A stretch of 64,000 bases of DNA, from contig NZ_AINS01000039.1 in assembly GCF_000254135.1 (NCBI RefSeq), positions 1 to 64,000 on the forward strand, read 5' to 3'. The translations under genes and the position numbers were made by a program. This stretch comes from Campylobacter coli LMG 9860. Its GTDB lineage: Bacteria > Campylobacterota > Campylobacteria > Campylobacterales > Campylobacteraceae. Under the pieces are notes generated by a model, which saw nothing but the letters and a program-made list of their open reading frames with translations, searched no databases and was not told the origin of the DNA. This document shows positions 55,130 to 62,979 of the stretch, one piece after another. The first letter of the stretch is position 1; each line of letters opens with the position of its first letter.

Positions 55130-55920
55130 TGAAAGTTTTATTATTAAGCATACTCGCACTGCCCCTTTTTGCTGTAGAATTAATCAGTTATAATATTTAC
55201 GATAGAAATGATAGAGTAGATTTAATGCTATCTTTTGATAGTGCTTATGGGGGTAAAATTTCTCAGAAAAAAGAAAAAAATCTTACTCTTTTAACCTTGA
55301 GTGATTTAAAATACAGCAAAGAAGAACTCAAAAGTTTAAATTCAGGACTTGTGGATAAGATCGGTATCAGTTCTAAAGATAATAATACATATATCATGCT
55401 ACAGAACAAAGAGCCAATCTCCTTAGAATTAAGCTCTATTAATGATAAATTTGGAGTTAGGATAAGAGCGGTTCAGCAAGGTAAAGAAAGTATAAATCCT
55501 GAACAAAGCAATTTAAGTACAAATGAAGAGCCGATTTTAAATTCTAAAAAGACAAGCTTAGAAGGCTATGATTATACAAATTACATTTTAGTAATGCTGG
55601 TTTTATTTGTCTTGCTTATAGTGCTTTGGTGGCTTAAGAGAACTTTAGCTTTTAAAAATACGGGTGTTTCTAGAGATTTTCGTATGGTATTTCAAAGATT
55701 TTTAGATAAAAATAATCAATTGATAGTTTTTGAATACGCAAGCAAGCGTTATACTATGATAGTGGGCAATTCTAATATTGTATTAGAAGAGATTGAAATT
55801 CCAGATTATGAGCCAAAGGTTACAGAAAAATCTGAAAAAAATTTTGATTCTTTCTTTGAAGAGAATAAAAAGCGTATCCAAAGTCTTATAGAGCAACGCC
55901 AAAAGAATAAAAAATCTTAA
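55129..55920 (+). CDS. fliO: FliO-like flagellar export protein
   Basis: The 263-residue product has a signal-like N-terminus (LLLSILALPLFAVEL), a periplasmic AMIN-like beta domain (about 20-120), a membrane helix at 152-172 (YILVMLVLFVLLIVLWWLK), and a short basic cytoplasmic part in which FEYASKRYTMIVGNSNIVLEE resembles the FliO beta domain. Helicobacter FliO has the same extended periplasmic domain and also follows fliN, from memory. The name rests on topology, the C-terminal match and this position. Confidence 0.7.
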   Translation: MKVLLLSILALPLFAVELISYNIYDRNDRVDLMLSFDSAYGGKISQKKEKNLTLLTLSDLKYSKEELKSLNSGLVDKIGISSKDNNTYIMLQNKEPISLELSSINDKFGVRIRAVQQGKESINPEQSNLSTNEEPILNSKKTSLEGYDYTNYILVMLVLFVLLIVLWWLKRTLAFKNTGVSRDFRMVFQRFLDKNNQLIVFEYASKRYTMIVGNSNIVLEEIEIPDYEPKVTEKSEKNFDSFFEENKKRIQSLIEQRQKNKKS

Positions 55921-57377
55921 GGCTTTTGATTGATAGCTAAGGCTATCGTGGCTGGTTTGGTGATTTTTTTCAGTTCATCTTTAGGTAGATCAAGAATTTT
56001 TGACTCACTATAAATATAAAGTGTATTGTTGGCAAAAGCAATTTCGATTTTATTTTCATTTGTGCTTAGTATTTTAGCTAAGCTAAGAATAAAATTCAAC
56101 CAAGAAATGATATGTGTGTTTGGCAAAAGCTGTCTATAGGGCTCAAGATTATAAGGATTCACCTTCTTGCCATTTAATTTAATAAGAGTTGCAATCAACA
56201 CTTTTTCTTGGTGTGAAAAGCCATAATTTAATCCATTTAAAATAAAATATGCAGAGTGTTCATTAGTAAAGTAAAAATTCAAATATTCACCCAAATGACA
56301 AAGTTTTGCGGCATTTAATAGGCTTTGTTGATATTTTTCATGGATTTTATGAAGACCCTGTAAGACTTTAAAAATTTGTATAGAAAAATAAGGTGTTTTG
56401 TTGTTTATATTTCCTTGAAGAAATCTATCTTGTAGAGATTTTAAACTAGGGTTAAAATTTACAGGAAAAGTGTGTTTAGGGCGTAGCAAATCTTGCAAGT
56501 ACACACCCTCGCGAATGCCTACCCCGCTAGTAATGATTTGTTTGGCTTTGAGTTTTTCTGCTATTTTTAGAAAGATAAAAATACCCTCTTTAATAGTATC
56601 AAAACGATCTTTTTTGATACCAAAATTAATCAATGTATCTGCTTTAGAGTTAAAAATCTTCAAGATATGCTCTTTTTCATCTTCGAGCATATATCTAAAA
56701 TCATGTATATTTTTTAAGGGATAAGAGTTTTTTTGCATAATGGAATTTGAAATGGCTCTTAAACTTCCACCTATTGCAATGAGATTTTGATTGCAAAATT
56801 CAGAAGGGATTTGTTCTAAAATGGGTTTGATAAAATCATCTAAAGCATCTGCTTTACCTTTATCATAGAACAATTCTTTTAATCTAACCGTTCCTAAGTC
56901 TAATGAAATACAAGAGATGATTTTATTGTTTTTTATAAGACAAAGTTCGCTTGAACCTCCACCTATGTCAAGTGTGGTGCCATCTTTAAAAGGACTTAAT
57001 AAATTTAAGGTTGCAAGACCGCCAAGATAACTTTCGTTTTTTCCATCAATACATCGAATATTTAAGTTTAGCTTATCTTTAATTCTTTTAATAAAATCTT
57101 TAGAATTTGGAGCATCTCTTAAAGCTGAAGTACCTATAATGAATATTTTTTTACATTTGTGTTTGAGCGCACATTGTTTAAAAAAAGCTAGAGCATTTTC
57201 AGCCCTTTGCATAGAGTCTTCTTGAAGAATTTTGCCATTGTTATAAGCATTTTCTCCAAGTCTAACTTTGCGTTTGTATTCACAAGTAGTATAAAAACTA
57301 TATCTCGAAGTTTTTTCAAAAACCACCATTCTAATGGAATTTGATCCTAAGTCTACAACAGCGGTTTTTTTTGCCAT
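55917..57377 (-). CDS. Ppx/GppA family phosphatase
   Basis: Exopolyphosphatase/guanosine pentaphosphatase of 486 residues. The ASKHA phosphate loop is AVVDLGSNSIRMVVFEK near 6-22, followed by TLDIGGGSSELCLI near 138-151 and IAIGGSLRAI near 201-210. The C-terminal part, an HD-like helical domain, resembles longer Ppx. C. jejuni has such enzymes that hydrolyse polyphosphate or pppGpp. It overlaps the FliO-like gene tail by 4 bp and is next to the ferredoxin. Confidence 0.88.
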   Translation of the reverse strand: MAKKTAVVDLGSNSIRMVVFEKTSRYSFYTTCEYKRKVRLGENAYNNGKILQEDSMQRAENALAFFKQCALKHKCKKIFIIGTSALRDAPNSKDFIKRIKDKLNLNIRCIDGKNESYLGGLATLNLLSPFKDGTTLDIGGGSSELCLIKNNKIISCISLDLGTVRLKELFYDKGKADALDDFIKPILEQIPSEFCNQNLIAIGGSLRAISNSIMQKNSYPLKNIHDFRYMLEDEKEHILKIFNSKADTLINFGIKKDRFDTIKEGIFIFLKIAEKLKAKQIITSGVGIREGVYLQDLLRPKHTFPVNFNPSLKSLQDRFLQGNINNKTPYFSIQIFKVLQGLHKIHEKYQQSLLNAAKLCHLGEYLNFYFTNEHSAYFILNGLNYGFSHQEKVLIATLIKLNGKKVNPYNLEPYRQLLPNTHIISWLNFILSLAKILSTNENKIEIAFANNTLYIYSESKILDLPKDELKKITKPATIALAINQKP

Positions 57378-57622
57378 TAAAATTCTCTATTACGATTTTT
57401 TAATTTTAACTCTTCTATGCTTTCAACATTATCAGGATCAGGTATGATACATTCATAAGGACATGCCACTATACAAGCAGGTTCTGAAAAATCATTAACA
57501 CACTCTGAACAAAGATCAGCATCAATCACATAGATAGGACTATGTTCATAAATAGCCTCATCCGGACACTCTTCTCTACAAGCATCACAACATACGCAAT
57601 CTTTAGTAATCAAAAGAGCCAT
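57377..57622 (-). CDS. fdxB: Ferredoxin, 2[4Fe-4S]
   Basis: Small acidic ferredoxin of 81 residues with two cluster motifs: CVCCDACREECPDEA near 9-23, and CSECVNDFSEPACIVACPYECI near 39-60. The latter has the extended spacing of the YfhL-type ferredoxins. The start at 57622 (ATG behind AAGG) is preferred over an in-frame GTG at 57628. The stop overlaps the ppx/gppA start by 1 base. Confidence 0.88.
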   Translation of the reverse strand: MALLITKDCVCCDACREECPDEAIYEHSPIYVIDADLCSECVNDFSEPACIVACPYECIIPDPDNVESIEELKLKNRNREF

Positions 57623-57711
57623 TATCACCTTTCAAAATTTTAAAAATAATTTTTAGTTTATACAATAACAAAACTTAAATAAAATATAAAAAATAAATAT
57701 AAAGATAAAAA

Positions 57712-57733
57712 TTTTGCACCAAAGGGTGCAAAA
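57712..57733 (-). terminator. Terminator after cosR
   Basis: TTTTGCACC (57712-57720) and GGTGCAAAA (57725-57733) form a perfect 9-bp stem with a 4-base loop. Read on the minus strand it is followed by TTTTTATC, so it ends the cosR transcript, whose stop codon is at 57737. Confidence 0.85.
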
Positions 57734-57736
57734 TGC

Positions 57737-58408
57737 TTAGGATTTTTTAGGAAAACAGAAGCGATATCCTCTGCGTCTAATAGTTTCTATAGTAGAGATA
57801 TTTAAAGGTTTGTCCATTTTTTGGCGTATTTGATTGATCGCTACTTCAATTACATTAGGCGTAACAAGTTCAGGTTCTTCCCAAATAGCATCTAAAAGTT
57901 GTTCTTTAGATACAATTTGATCTGAATGTCTTGCTAAATGAGTTAAAACTTCAAAAGGCTTTCCTTTAAGTTCTATATCTTGGCCTTTATAGGTTATTTT
58001 CTCTTCATCAGGGTCAATAACTAAATCTTCTATTTTGATTACATTTGTACCACCAAGTCTAAGTCTTGCTTCTATTCTGGCCAATAAAATATCAAAATCT
58101 AAAGGTTTTTTTACAAAATCATCTGCTCCAGCTTTGAGTGCTTTAATTTCTGTATCTTTATCTGCTTTTGCAGACATGATCATCACAGAAGTTCTTGGAG
58201 ACTTATGCTTAATTGTATTGACAAGTTCTGCACCATCGCCATCAGGCAAATTCCAGCTTGCAAGTACTAAGTCGTAGTGTCTTATACCGATAAAATATTC
58301 ACCGTCTTTGAAATTTTCTGAAGAGTCAGTTTGATAACCAAATTCATTAAGATTATCTATAATAGTTTTATTAAGGCTAATCTCATCCTCTATAACTAAA
58401 ATCCTCAT
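57737..58408 (-). CDS. cosR: Orphan response regulator CosR (OmpR family)
   Basis: Essential oxidative-stress regulator of Campylobacter, homologous to Helicobacter HP1043. The 223-residue protein has a receiver domain (about 1-115) starting MRILVIEDEISLNK and an OmpR-type winged helix (about 125-220, ending IRRRGYRFCFPKK). The phosphorylation site is lost: S51 stands where aspartate is expected in LASWNLPDGDG, so it acts without phosphorylation. The start could also be the ATG at 58411. No partner kinase lies here. It controls peroxide genes also represented in this window. Confidence 0.94.
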   Translation of the reverse strand: MRILVIEDEISLNKTIIDNLNEFGYQTDSSENFKDGEYFIGIRHYDLVLASWNLPDGDGAELVNTIKHKSPRTSVMIMSAKADKDTEIKALKAGADDFVKKPLDFDILLARIEARLRLGGTNVIKIEDLVIDPDEEKITYKGQDIELKGKPFEVLTHLARHSDQIVSKEQLLDAIWEEPELVTPNVIEVAINQIRQKMDKPLNISTIETIRRRGYRFCFPKKS

Positions 58409-58486
58409 CATTATATCCTTCATTAAGAAATTTTTAAAAAAGTATAACATAGTTTAAGTAAATGTTTAGATATCTTTAAACAAAAT

Positions 58487-58804
58487 TTAATAAAATTTTT
58501 TTAATTTTACACCAACTCTTGCATTTTTGATTATTTCAGGTTTATAAGTTTTGATTTTAATATAGTAAATTTGCGGAAATTTTCTATGTAATTTTGCACA
58601 AACAAATTCTAAAGATTCTTCTAGGGCAAGAAATTGTTCTTTTTTATAGTATTTTTTGATTTTTTTTGATACCTTGGCATAATCTAAAAAATCATTTGCT
58701 TTAGCTGTAAGATAAATACAAACCTTTTGTTTTTTCTTGCGTTCAAATTTTAATATTCCTATAATGCATTTAAACTGCATTTTGATATTTATATGACTTT
58801 GCAT
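58487..58804 (-). CDS. folB: Dihydroneopterin aldolase
   Basis: Short (105 residues) FolB fold protein. IIGILKFERKKKQKVCIYLTAKANDF resembles the FolB start (GI-x-x-x-ER-x-x-Q), and LEESLEFVCAKLHRKFPQIYYIKIKTYKPE the later half. Folate pathway enzyme that cleaves dihydroneopterin. The sequence is more basic and shorter than most FolB. It overlaps the end of plsY by 16 bp. Confidence 0.7.
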   Translation of the reverse strand: MQSHINIKMQFKCIIGILKFERKKKQKVCIYLTAKANDFLDYAKVSKKIKKYYKKEQFLALEESLEFVCAKLHRKFPQIYYIKIKTYKPEIIKNARVGVKLKKFY

Positions 58805-59400
58805 TCTTCTTTAAAAACCAATCTTTTGATATTGGGTAAGTGTTTATAAATGATTATAAAAGCTATAATAAATACAGGTGCATGCGTTTTTATAGTTTGC
58901 ATATCATAATTAAAGATAAAAGAACTTCCTATAAAAACTAATAAAGCCAATAAAGACGCTAAGGATGAAATTTTAAAAATTTTACCCACGATAAACCAAA
59001 CTATAAATGCTGTTATGAGTTCCAAAGGTAAAAGTACTATCATAGCACCCGCTCCAGTTGCAACCCCTTTGCCGCCTTCAAATAAAAGATAGATGGAAAA
59101 GCAATGTCCAAATACCGTTAAAACTGCGACAGTCCAAAGTAAATTTAAATCATAATTTAAAAATTTAAGTACGAGTAAGGGTATAGTTGCTTTTGCAAAG
59201 TCTAAAACAATAGTAGCGATTGCAAGTTTTTTAGCTAAAGCTGGATCTTTTTCTTTAACAACCCTTAATACATTGGTTGCGCCTATACTTTTTGAGCCTT
59301 GATTTTGTATATTGATTTGAGCAAATTGCTTGGCTAAAATTAAACCAAAAGGAATAGAGCCTAAAAGATAAGCAATTGCATAAATGATTAAATTTTCCAT
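58789..59400 (-). CDS. plsY: Glycerol-3-phosphate acyltransferase PlsY
   Basis: Membrane enzyme using acyl-phosphate from PlsX to acylate glycerol-3-phosphate. The motifs are LLGSIPFGLILAK near 12-24, GSKSIGATNVLRV near 35-47 (motif with SxGxxN), and FEGGKGVATGAGAMI near 106-120. Five hydrophobic stretches in 203 residues fit. Its partner plsX is in this window 24 kb away. It heads the plsY-folB unit. Confidence 0.93.
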   Translation of the reverse strand: MENLIIYAIAYLLGSIPFGLILAKQFAQINIQNQGSKSIGATNVLRVVKEKDPALAKKLAIATIVLDFAKATIPLLVLKFLNYDLNLLWTVAVLTVFGHCFSIYLLFEGGKGVATGAGAMIVLLPLELITAFIVWFIVGKIFKISSLASLLALLVFIGSSFIFNYDMQTIKTHAPVFIIAFIIIYKHLPNIKRLVFKEECKVI

Positions 59401-59578
59401 TATTAACCTTAAGAAATAATTGAAGCATTATATGCAAAAAAAATAAATAAATCAAAAAAATAGGATATATTTTGTATTAATTAATTATTAATATTATTTA
59501 ATAATTTTTATAAATATTTAAGTAATAAAGCTATATTATTTAGTTTAAGTTTATATCTAAAAGTAAAGGAGTTTGTAA

Positions 59579-60604
59579 ATGAAAGTCAAATCGTTATTGA
59601 TTGCATCATTAGTTGCTTTTTCAAGTTTAAATGCTCAAAGTCTTATAGAAGAGGCTAAAAATTCAGGTTTAGTTGCCTTACCAAAAGATCAAAAAGGCGT
59701 GGATGAGATTTTGAAAGCAAATGGAGTAAAGGCTACTGAATTTACTCTTGATAAAGTTGAGCTTGGTAAAAAACTTTATTTTGAGCCTCGCCTTTCAAAA
59801 AGTGGAATTATTTCATGTAATACCTGTCACAATCTAGGACTTGGTGGAGCTGATGGTATTAGTGCGGCAGTGGGACATAAATGGACTGCAAACCCTCATC
59901 ATTTAAATTCCCCAACTGTATATAATGCTGTTTTAAACACGACTCAATTTTGGGATGGGCGTGCAGGAACTTTAGCGGATCAGGCCAAAGGACCTATTGA
60001 ATCTGAAGCTGAAATGGCAACTCCAGCAAAATTAGCTGTAGAAAAAATCGCTTCTTTACCTGAATATGTTAAAGAATTTAAGAAAATTTATGGCAAAAGC
60101 GGTGTGAATTTTGACAATATTGCTGATGCGATAGCAAATTTTGAAAGAACTTTAATCACTCCATCTCGCTTTGATAATTTCTTAAATGGAGATGAAAAAG
60201 CTTTAACTAAAGAGGAGCAAAAAGGTTTAAAACTTTTCATTGACAAAGGTTGTGTAGCTTGTCATAATGGTGTGAATTTAGGTGGAAATATGCAAGCATT
60301 TGAGGTTGCAGGTAAGTATAAATTTGCAAATTTGGGTGATTTTAAAGGAGATGAAAATGGTATGGTTAAAACTCCAACTTTAAGAAATGTAGTTGAGACA
60401 GCTCCATATTTCCACAATGGTGCGATATGGAAATTAACCGATGCAATTAAAGAAATGGGTAGTGTGCAACTTGGCATTCAAATTTCTGATAAAGAGGCAA
60501 AAAGTATAGAAACTTTCTTAAAATCTTTAACTGGAACTAAACCAGCAGTGGTTTATCCTCAACTCCCTGTTTCTACAGAAAAAACTCCAAAGCCTGAACT
60601 ATAA
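59579..60604 (+). CDS. ccpA: Di-haem cytochrome c peroxidase
   Basis: Periplasmic peroxidase, 341 residues, with a signal peptide ending near LNAQ. Two haem c sites: C80-N-T-C83-H84 and C225-V-A-C228-H229, plus the methionine and MauG/CCP motifs ELGKKLYFEPRLS and TPTLRNVVETAPYFHNGA. It removes peroxide with electrons from cytochrome c. Its C-terminal tail is Pro/Thr-rich. AAAGGAG ribosome binding site present. It is a single gene with its own terminator. Confidence 0.93.
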   Translation: MKVKSLLIASLVAFSSLNAQSLIEEAKNSGLVALPKDQKGVDEILKANGVKATEFTLDKVELGKKLYFEPRLSKSGIISCNTCHNLGLGGADGISAAVGHKWTANPHHLNSPTVYNAVLNTTQFWDGRAGTLADQAKGPIESEAEMATPAKLAVEKIASLPEYVKEFKKIYGKSGVNFDNIADAIANFERTLITPSRFDNFLNGDEKALTKEEQKGLKLFIDKGCVACHNGVNLGGNMQAFEVAGKYKFANLGDFKGDENGMVKTPTLRNVVETAPYFHNGAIWKLTDAIKEMGSVQLGIQISDKEAKSIETFLKSLTGTKPAVVYPQLPVSTEKTPKPEL

Positions 60605-60611
60605 GGCTTAT

Positions 60612-60640
60612 CAAACCCTAAATCTTTTTAGGGTTTGTTT
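60612..60640 (+). terminator. Terminator after the cytochrome c peroxidase gene
   Basis: CAAACCCTAAA (60612-60622) and TTTAGGGTTTG (60627-60637) form a perfect 11-bp stem with a 4-base loop, followed by TTTAAATTTC. Confidence 0.85.
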
Positions 60641-60663
60641 AAATTTCTTTATCCTAGCTTTGC

Positions 60664-60669
60664 TATAAT
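60664..60669 (+). promoter_or_regulatory. -10 box of the glmM operon
   Basis: TATAAT in the TGCTATAAT context (extended -10) 28-30 bases ahead of glmM, which has GAGAAAGG as ribosome binding site. Likely the promoter for glmM-lspA-hemJ. Confidence 0.65.
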
Positions 60670-60696
60670 TTCTAGAATTTCATTGAGAAAGGTTTA

Positions 60697-62037
60697 ATGA
60701 TGAAACTTTTTGGGACAGATGGCGTTCGTGGAAAAGCGGGCGAATTTTTAGATAGTTTTTTAGCTATGCGTCTTGCTATGGCCGCTGGAATTTATTTTAA
60801 AGATAAGAGTGTTACAAATAATATTTTAGTAGGTAAAGATACAAGAAGAAGTGGTTATATGATAGAAAATGCTATTGTTTCAGGTCTTACTTCTATAGGA
60901 TATAATGTGATACAAATAGGCCCTATGCCAACACCTGCAATTGCATTTTTAACTGAAGATATGCGTTGTGATGCGGGTATTATGATTTCAGCTTCACACA
61001 ATCCTTATTATGATAACGGGATTAAATTTTTTGATGCACATGGGAATAAGCTTAGCGAAGATATAGAAAAAAAGATTGAAGAAATTTATTATGATGATAA
61101 GCTTATCCAAAGCTCTAAAGTTGATATGGAGAAAATTGGCCAAGCTAAAAGAATTGATGATGTTATAGGAAGATATATTGTTTCTATTAAGAATTCCTTC
61201 CCTAAGGATTTAACTCTAAAATCATTGCGTGTAGTTTTAGATGTAGCTCATGGAGCGGCTTATAAGGTAGCTCCGACTGTTTTTAAAGAACTGGGAGCTG
61301 AAGTTATAGTGATGAGTGATAAACCTAATGGGCTTAATATCAATGAAAATTGTGGAGCCTTGTATCCTTCAAATTTAGCCGCTGAAGTAAAGCGTTTGCG
61401 TGCAGATGTTGGTTTTGCTTTTGATGGAGATGCGGATCGTTTGGTAGTGGTAGATGAAAAGGGTGAAGTAGCAAATGGAGATAGCCTGCTTGGAGTTTTA
61501 GCTCTTTTCTTAAAAGAACAGGGCAAATTAAAATCCAGTGTGGTAGCTACTATCATGAGCAATGGGGCTTTGAAAGAATTTTTAAATGGACATGGCATAG
61601 AGCTCGACACTTGTAATGTAGGCGATAAATATGTACTTGAGAAATTAAAAGTTAGGGGTGGAAACTTTGGCGGAGAGCAAAGTGGGCATATTATTTTTAG
61701 CGATTATGCAAAAACAGGCGATGGTCTTATAGCAGCTTTGCAATTTAGTGCTTTGATGCTTTGCAAGAAAAAGTCCGCAAGTACTATTTTAGGACAAATC
61801 AAACCTTATCCTCAACTTTTAACCAATCTTAAAATTTCAGAAAAAAAAGATTTGGATAAAATTAAAGGTTTGAAGGAATTAAAACAAGATTTGGAAAATA
61901 AAAATATTAATGTGTTATTTCGCTATTCTGGAACAGAAAATTTGATCAGACTTTTACTAGAAGCTAAAGATGCTAAAATTTTAGAAAAAGAAATGAAAAA
62001 TGTAGTTGAATTTTTCAAGAAAGCATTAAATGGTTAA
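60697..62037 (+). CDS. glmM: Phosphoglucosamine mutase
   Basis: Interconverts glucosamine-6- and -1-phosphate for cell wall UDP-GlcNAc. The phosphoserine S100 lies in [17 protein letters not shown], the metal loop in FAFDGDADR near 240-248, and the sugar-binding GGEQSGHII near 325 and [12 protein letters not shown] near the end. 446 residues. Two ATG codons are adjacent; [11 protein letters not shown] at 60700 is the likely start by family. It overlaps lspA by 8 bp. Confidence 0.96.
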   Translation: MMKLFGTDGVRGKAGEFLDSFLAMRLAMAAGIYFKDKSVTNNILVGKDTRRSGYMIENAIVSGLTSIGYNVIQIGPMPTPAIAFLTEDMRCDAGIMISASHNPYYDNGIKFFDAHGNKLSEDIEKKIEEIYYDDKLIQSSKVDMEKIGQAKRIDDVIGRYIVSIKNSFPKDLTLKSLRVVLDVAHGAAYKVAPTVFKELGAEVIVMSDKPNGLNINENCGALYPSNLAAEVKRLRADVGFAFDGDADRLVVVDEKGEVANGDSLLGVLALFLKEQGKLKSSVVATIMSNGALKEFLNGHGIELDTCNVGDKYVLEKLKVRGGNFGGEQSGHIIFSDYAKTGDGLIAALQFSALMLCKKKSASTILGQIKPYPQLLTNLKISEKKDLDKIKGLKELKQDLENKNINVLFRYSGTENLIRLLLEAKDAKILEKEMKNVVEFFKKALNG

Positions 62038-62500
62038 AAGATATAAAACTATCTTGATCTTCATTTTAGTTTTTATTGCAGTTTTTGCTTTTGATCAGTG
62101 GGTAAAATCTTTAACTTTATCGGGTTTGCGTTGGCAAAGTGAGTATTTGGATTTAACTTATGCTCTAAACACAGGAGTTGCTTTTTCTATGTTTAGTTTT
62201 TTAGAGCATTATTTAAAATATTTACATTTAGCCTTGATATTGGCGCTTGTTATATACCTTTTGTGGCAAAAACAATTCTTAAGAGAACATTTAGTGGCTT
62301 TTGGTATGATGCTAGGGGCGGGGTGTTCGAATTTGCTTGACCGTTTTATACACGGGGGAGTAGTGGATATGTTTTTTTGGCATAAATGGTTTCATTTTGC
62401 TATTTTTAATGTAGCAGATGTGATGATAAACATAAGCGTTGCCTTAATCTTAATAAAAGAAATTTTTATAAAAAAGGAAAAAAATGACAGAATGGATTAA
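62030..62500 (+). CDS. lspA: Lipoprotein signal peptidase
   Basis: Aspartyl protease of the inner membrane that cuts lipoprotein signal peptides. The catalytic pair is D113 (GGVVDMFFW) and D130 (FNVADVMI), with [11 protein letters not shown] near 45-55 another family motif. Four membrane helices in 156 residues. It overlaps both glmM and the following gene. Confidence 0.95.
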   Translation: MVKRYKTILIFILVFIAVFAFDQWVKSLTLSGLRWQSEYLDLTYALNTGVAFSMFSFLEHYLKYLHLALILALVIYLLWQKQFLREHLVAFGMMLGAGCSNLLDRFIHGGVVDMFFWHKWFHFAIFNVADVMINISVALILIKEIFIKKEKNDRMD

Positions 62501-62936
62501 TGAGTATTATTTTTGGATTAAATGGGTGCATTATTTAGCATTTGTTTCTTGGATGGCAGGACTTTTTTATTTGCCTCGTTTGTTTGTATATCATGCAGAA
62601 AATAAAAACAATAAAGGTTTTGTTGATGTTGTAAAGATACAAGAAAGAAGACTTTATTTTGGTATACAAAATCCAGCGATGATAGCAACGGTTATTAGTG
62701 GGAGTTTAATGTTACATGCTCATAAAGAAGTTTTGATGGTGGGTTCTGGCTTTATGCATGCAAAACTTACCTGTGCTACGCTTTTAATCATTTTTCATAT
62801 ACATAATTATTTTTGCTTAAAAGCTTTGGCGAATGATACTTCTACAAAAAGCGGAAGATATTTTAGAATTTATAATGAATTTCCTACTTTAATGTTTATT
62901 ATCATTGCTTTAATGATGGTGATTCGTCCGTTTTAA
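62484..62936 (+). CDS. hemJ: HemJ-like protoporphyrinogen oxidase
   Basis: UPF0093/HemJ family membrane protein of 150 residues with four helices. KWVHYLAFVSWMAGLFYLPRLFVYH near 14-38 carries the family haem-linked histidine and W-x-A-G-x-F-Y-L-P-R motif. HemJ oxidises protoporphyrinogen IX in bacteria without HemG/HemY. The nearby hemN-like gene on the other strand supports a porphyrin role. Confidence 0.85.
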   Translation: MTEWINEYYFWIKWVHYLAFVSWMAGLFYLPRLFVYHAENKNNKGFVDVVKIQERRLYFGIQNPAMIATVISGSLMLHAHKEVLMVGSGFMHAKLTCATLLIIFHIHNYFCLKALANDTSTKSGRYFRIYNEFPTLMFIIIALMMVIRPF

Positions 62937-62943
62937 TTTTCAT

Positions 62944-62979
62944 TTCTATTTAATTTCAAAAAAAAGAAATTAAATAGAA
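62944..62979. terminator. Hairpin between hemJ and the hemN-like gene
   Basis: TTCTATTTAATTTC (62944-62957) and its complement (62966-62979) form a perfect 14-bp stem with an 8-A loop. The stop codon of the hemN-like gene (62970-62972) lies in the right arm. It separates convergent genes. Confidence 0.6.
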
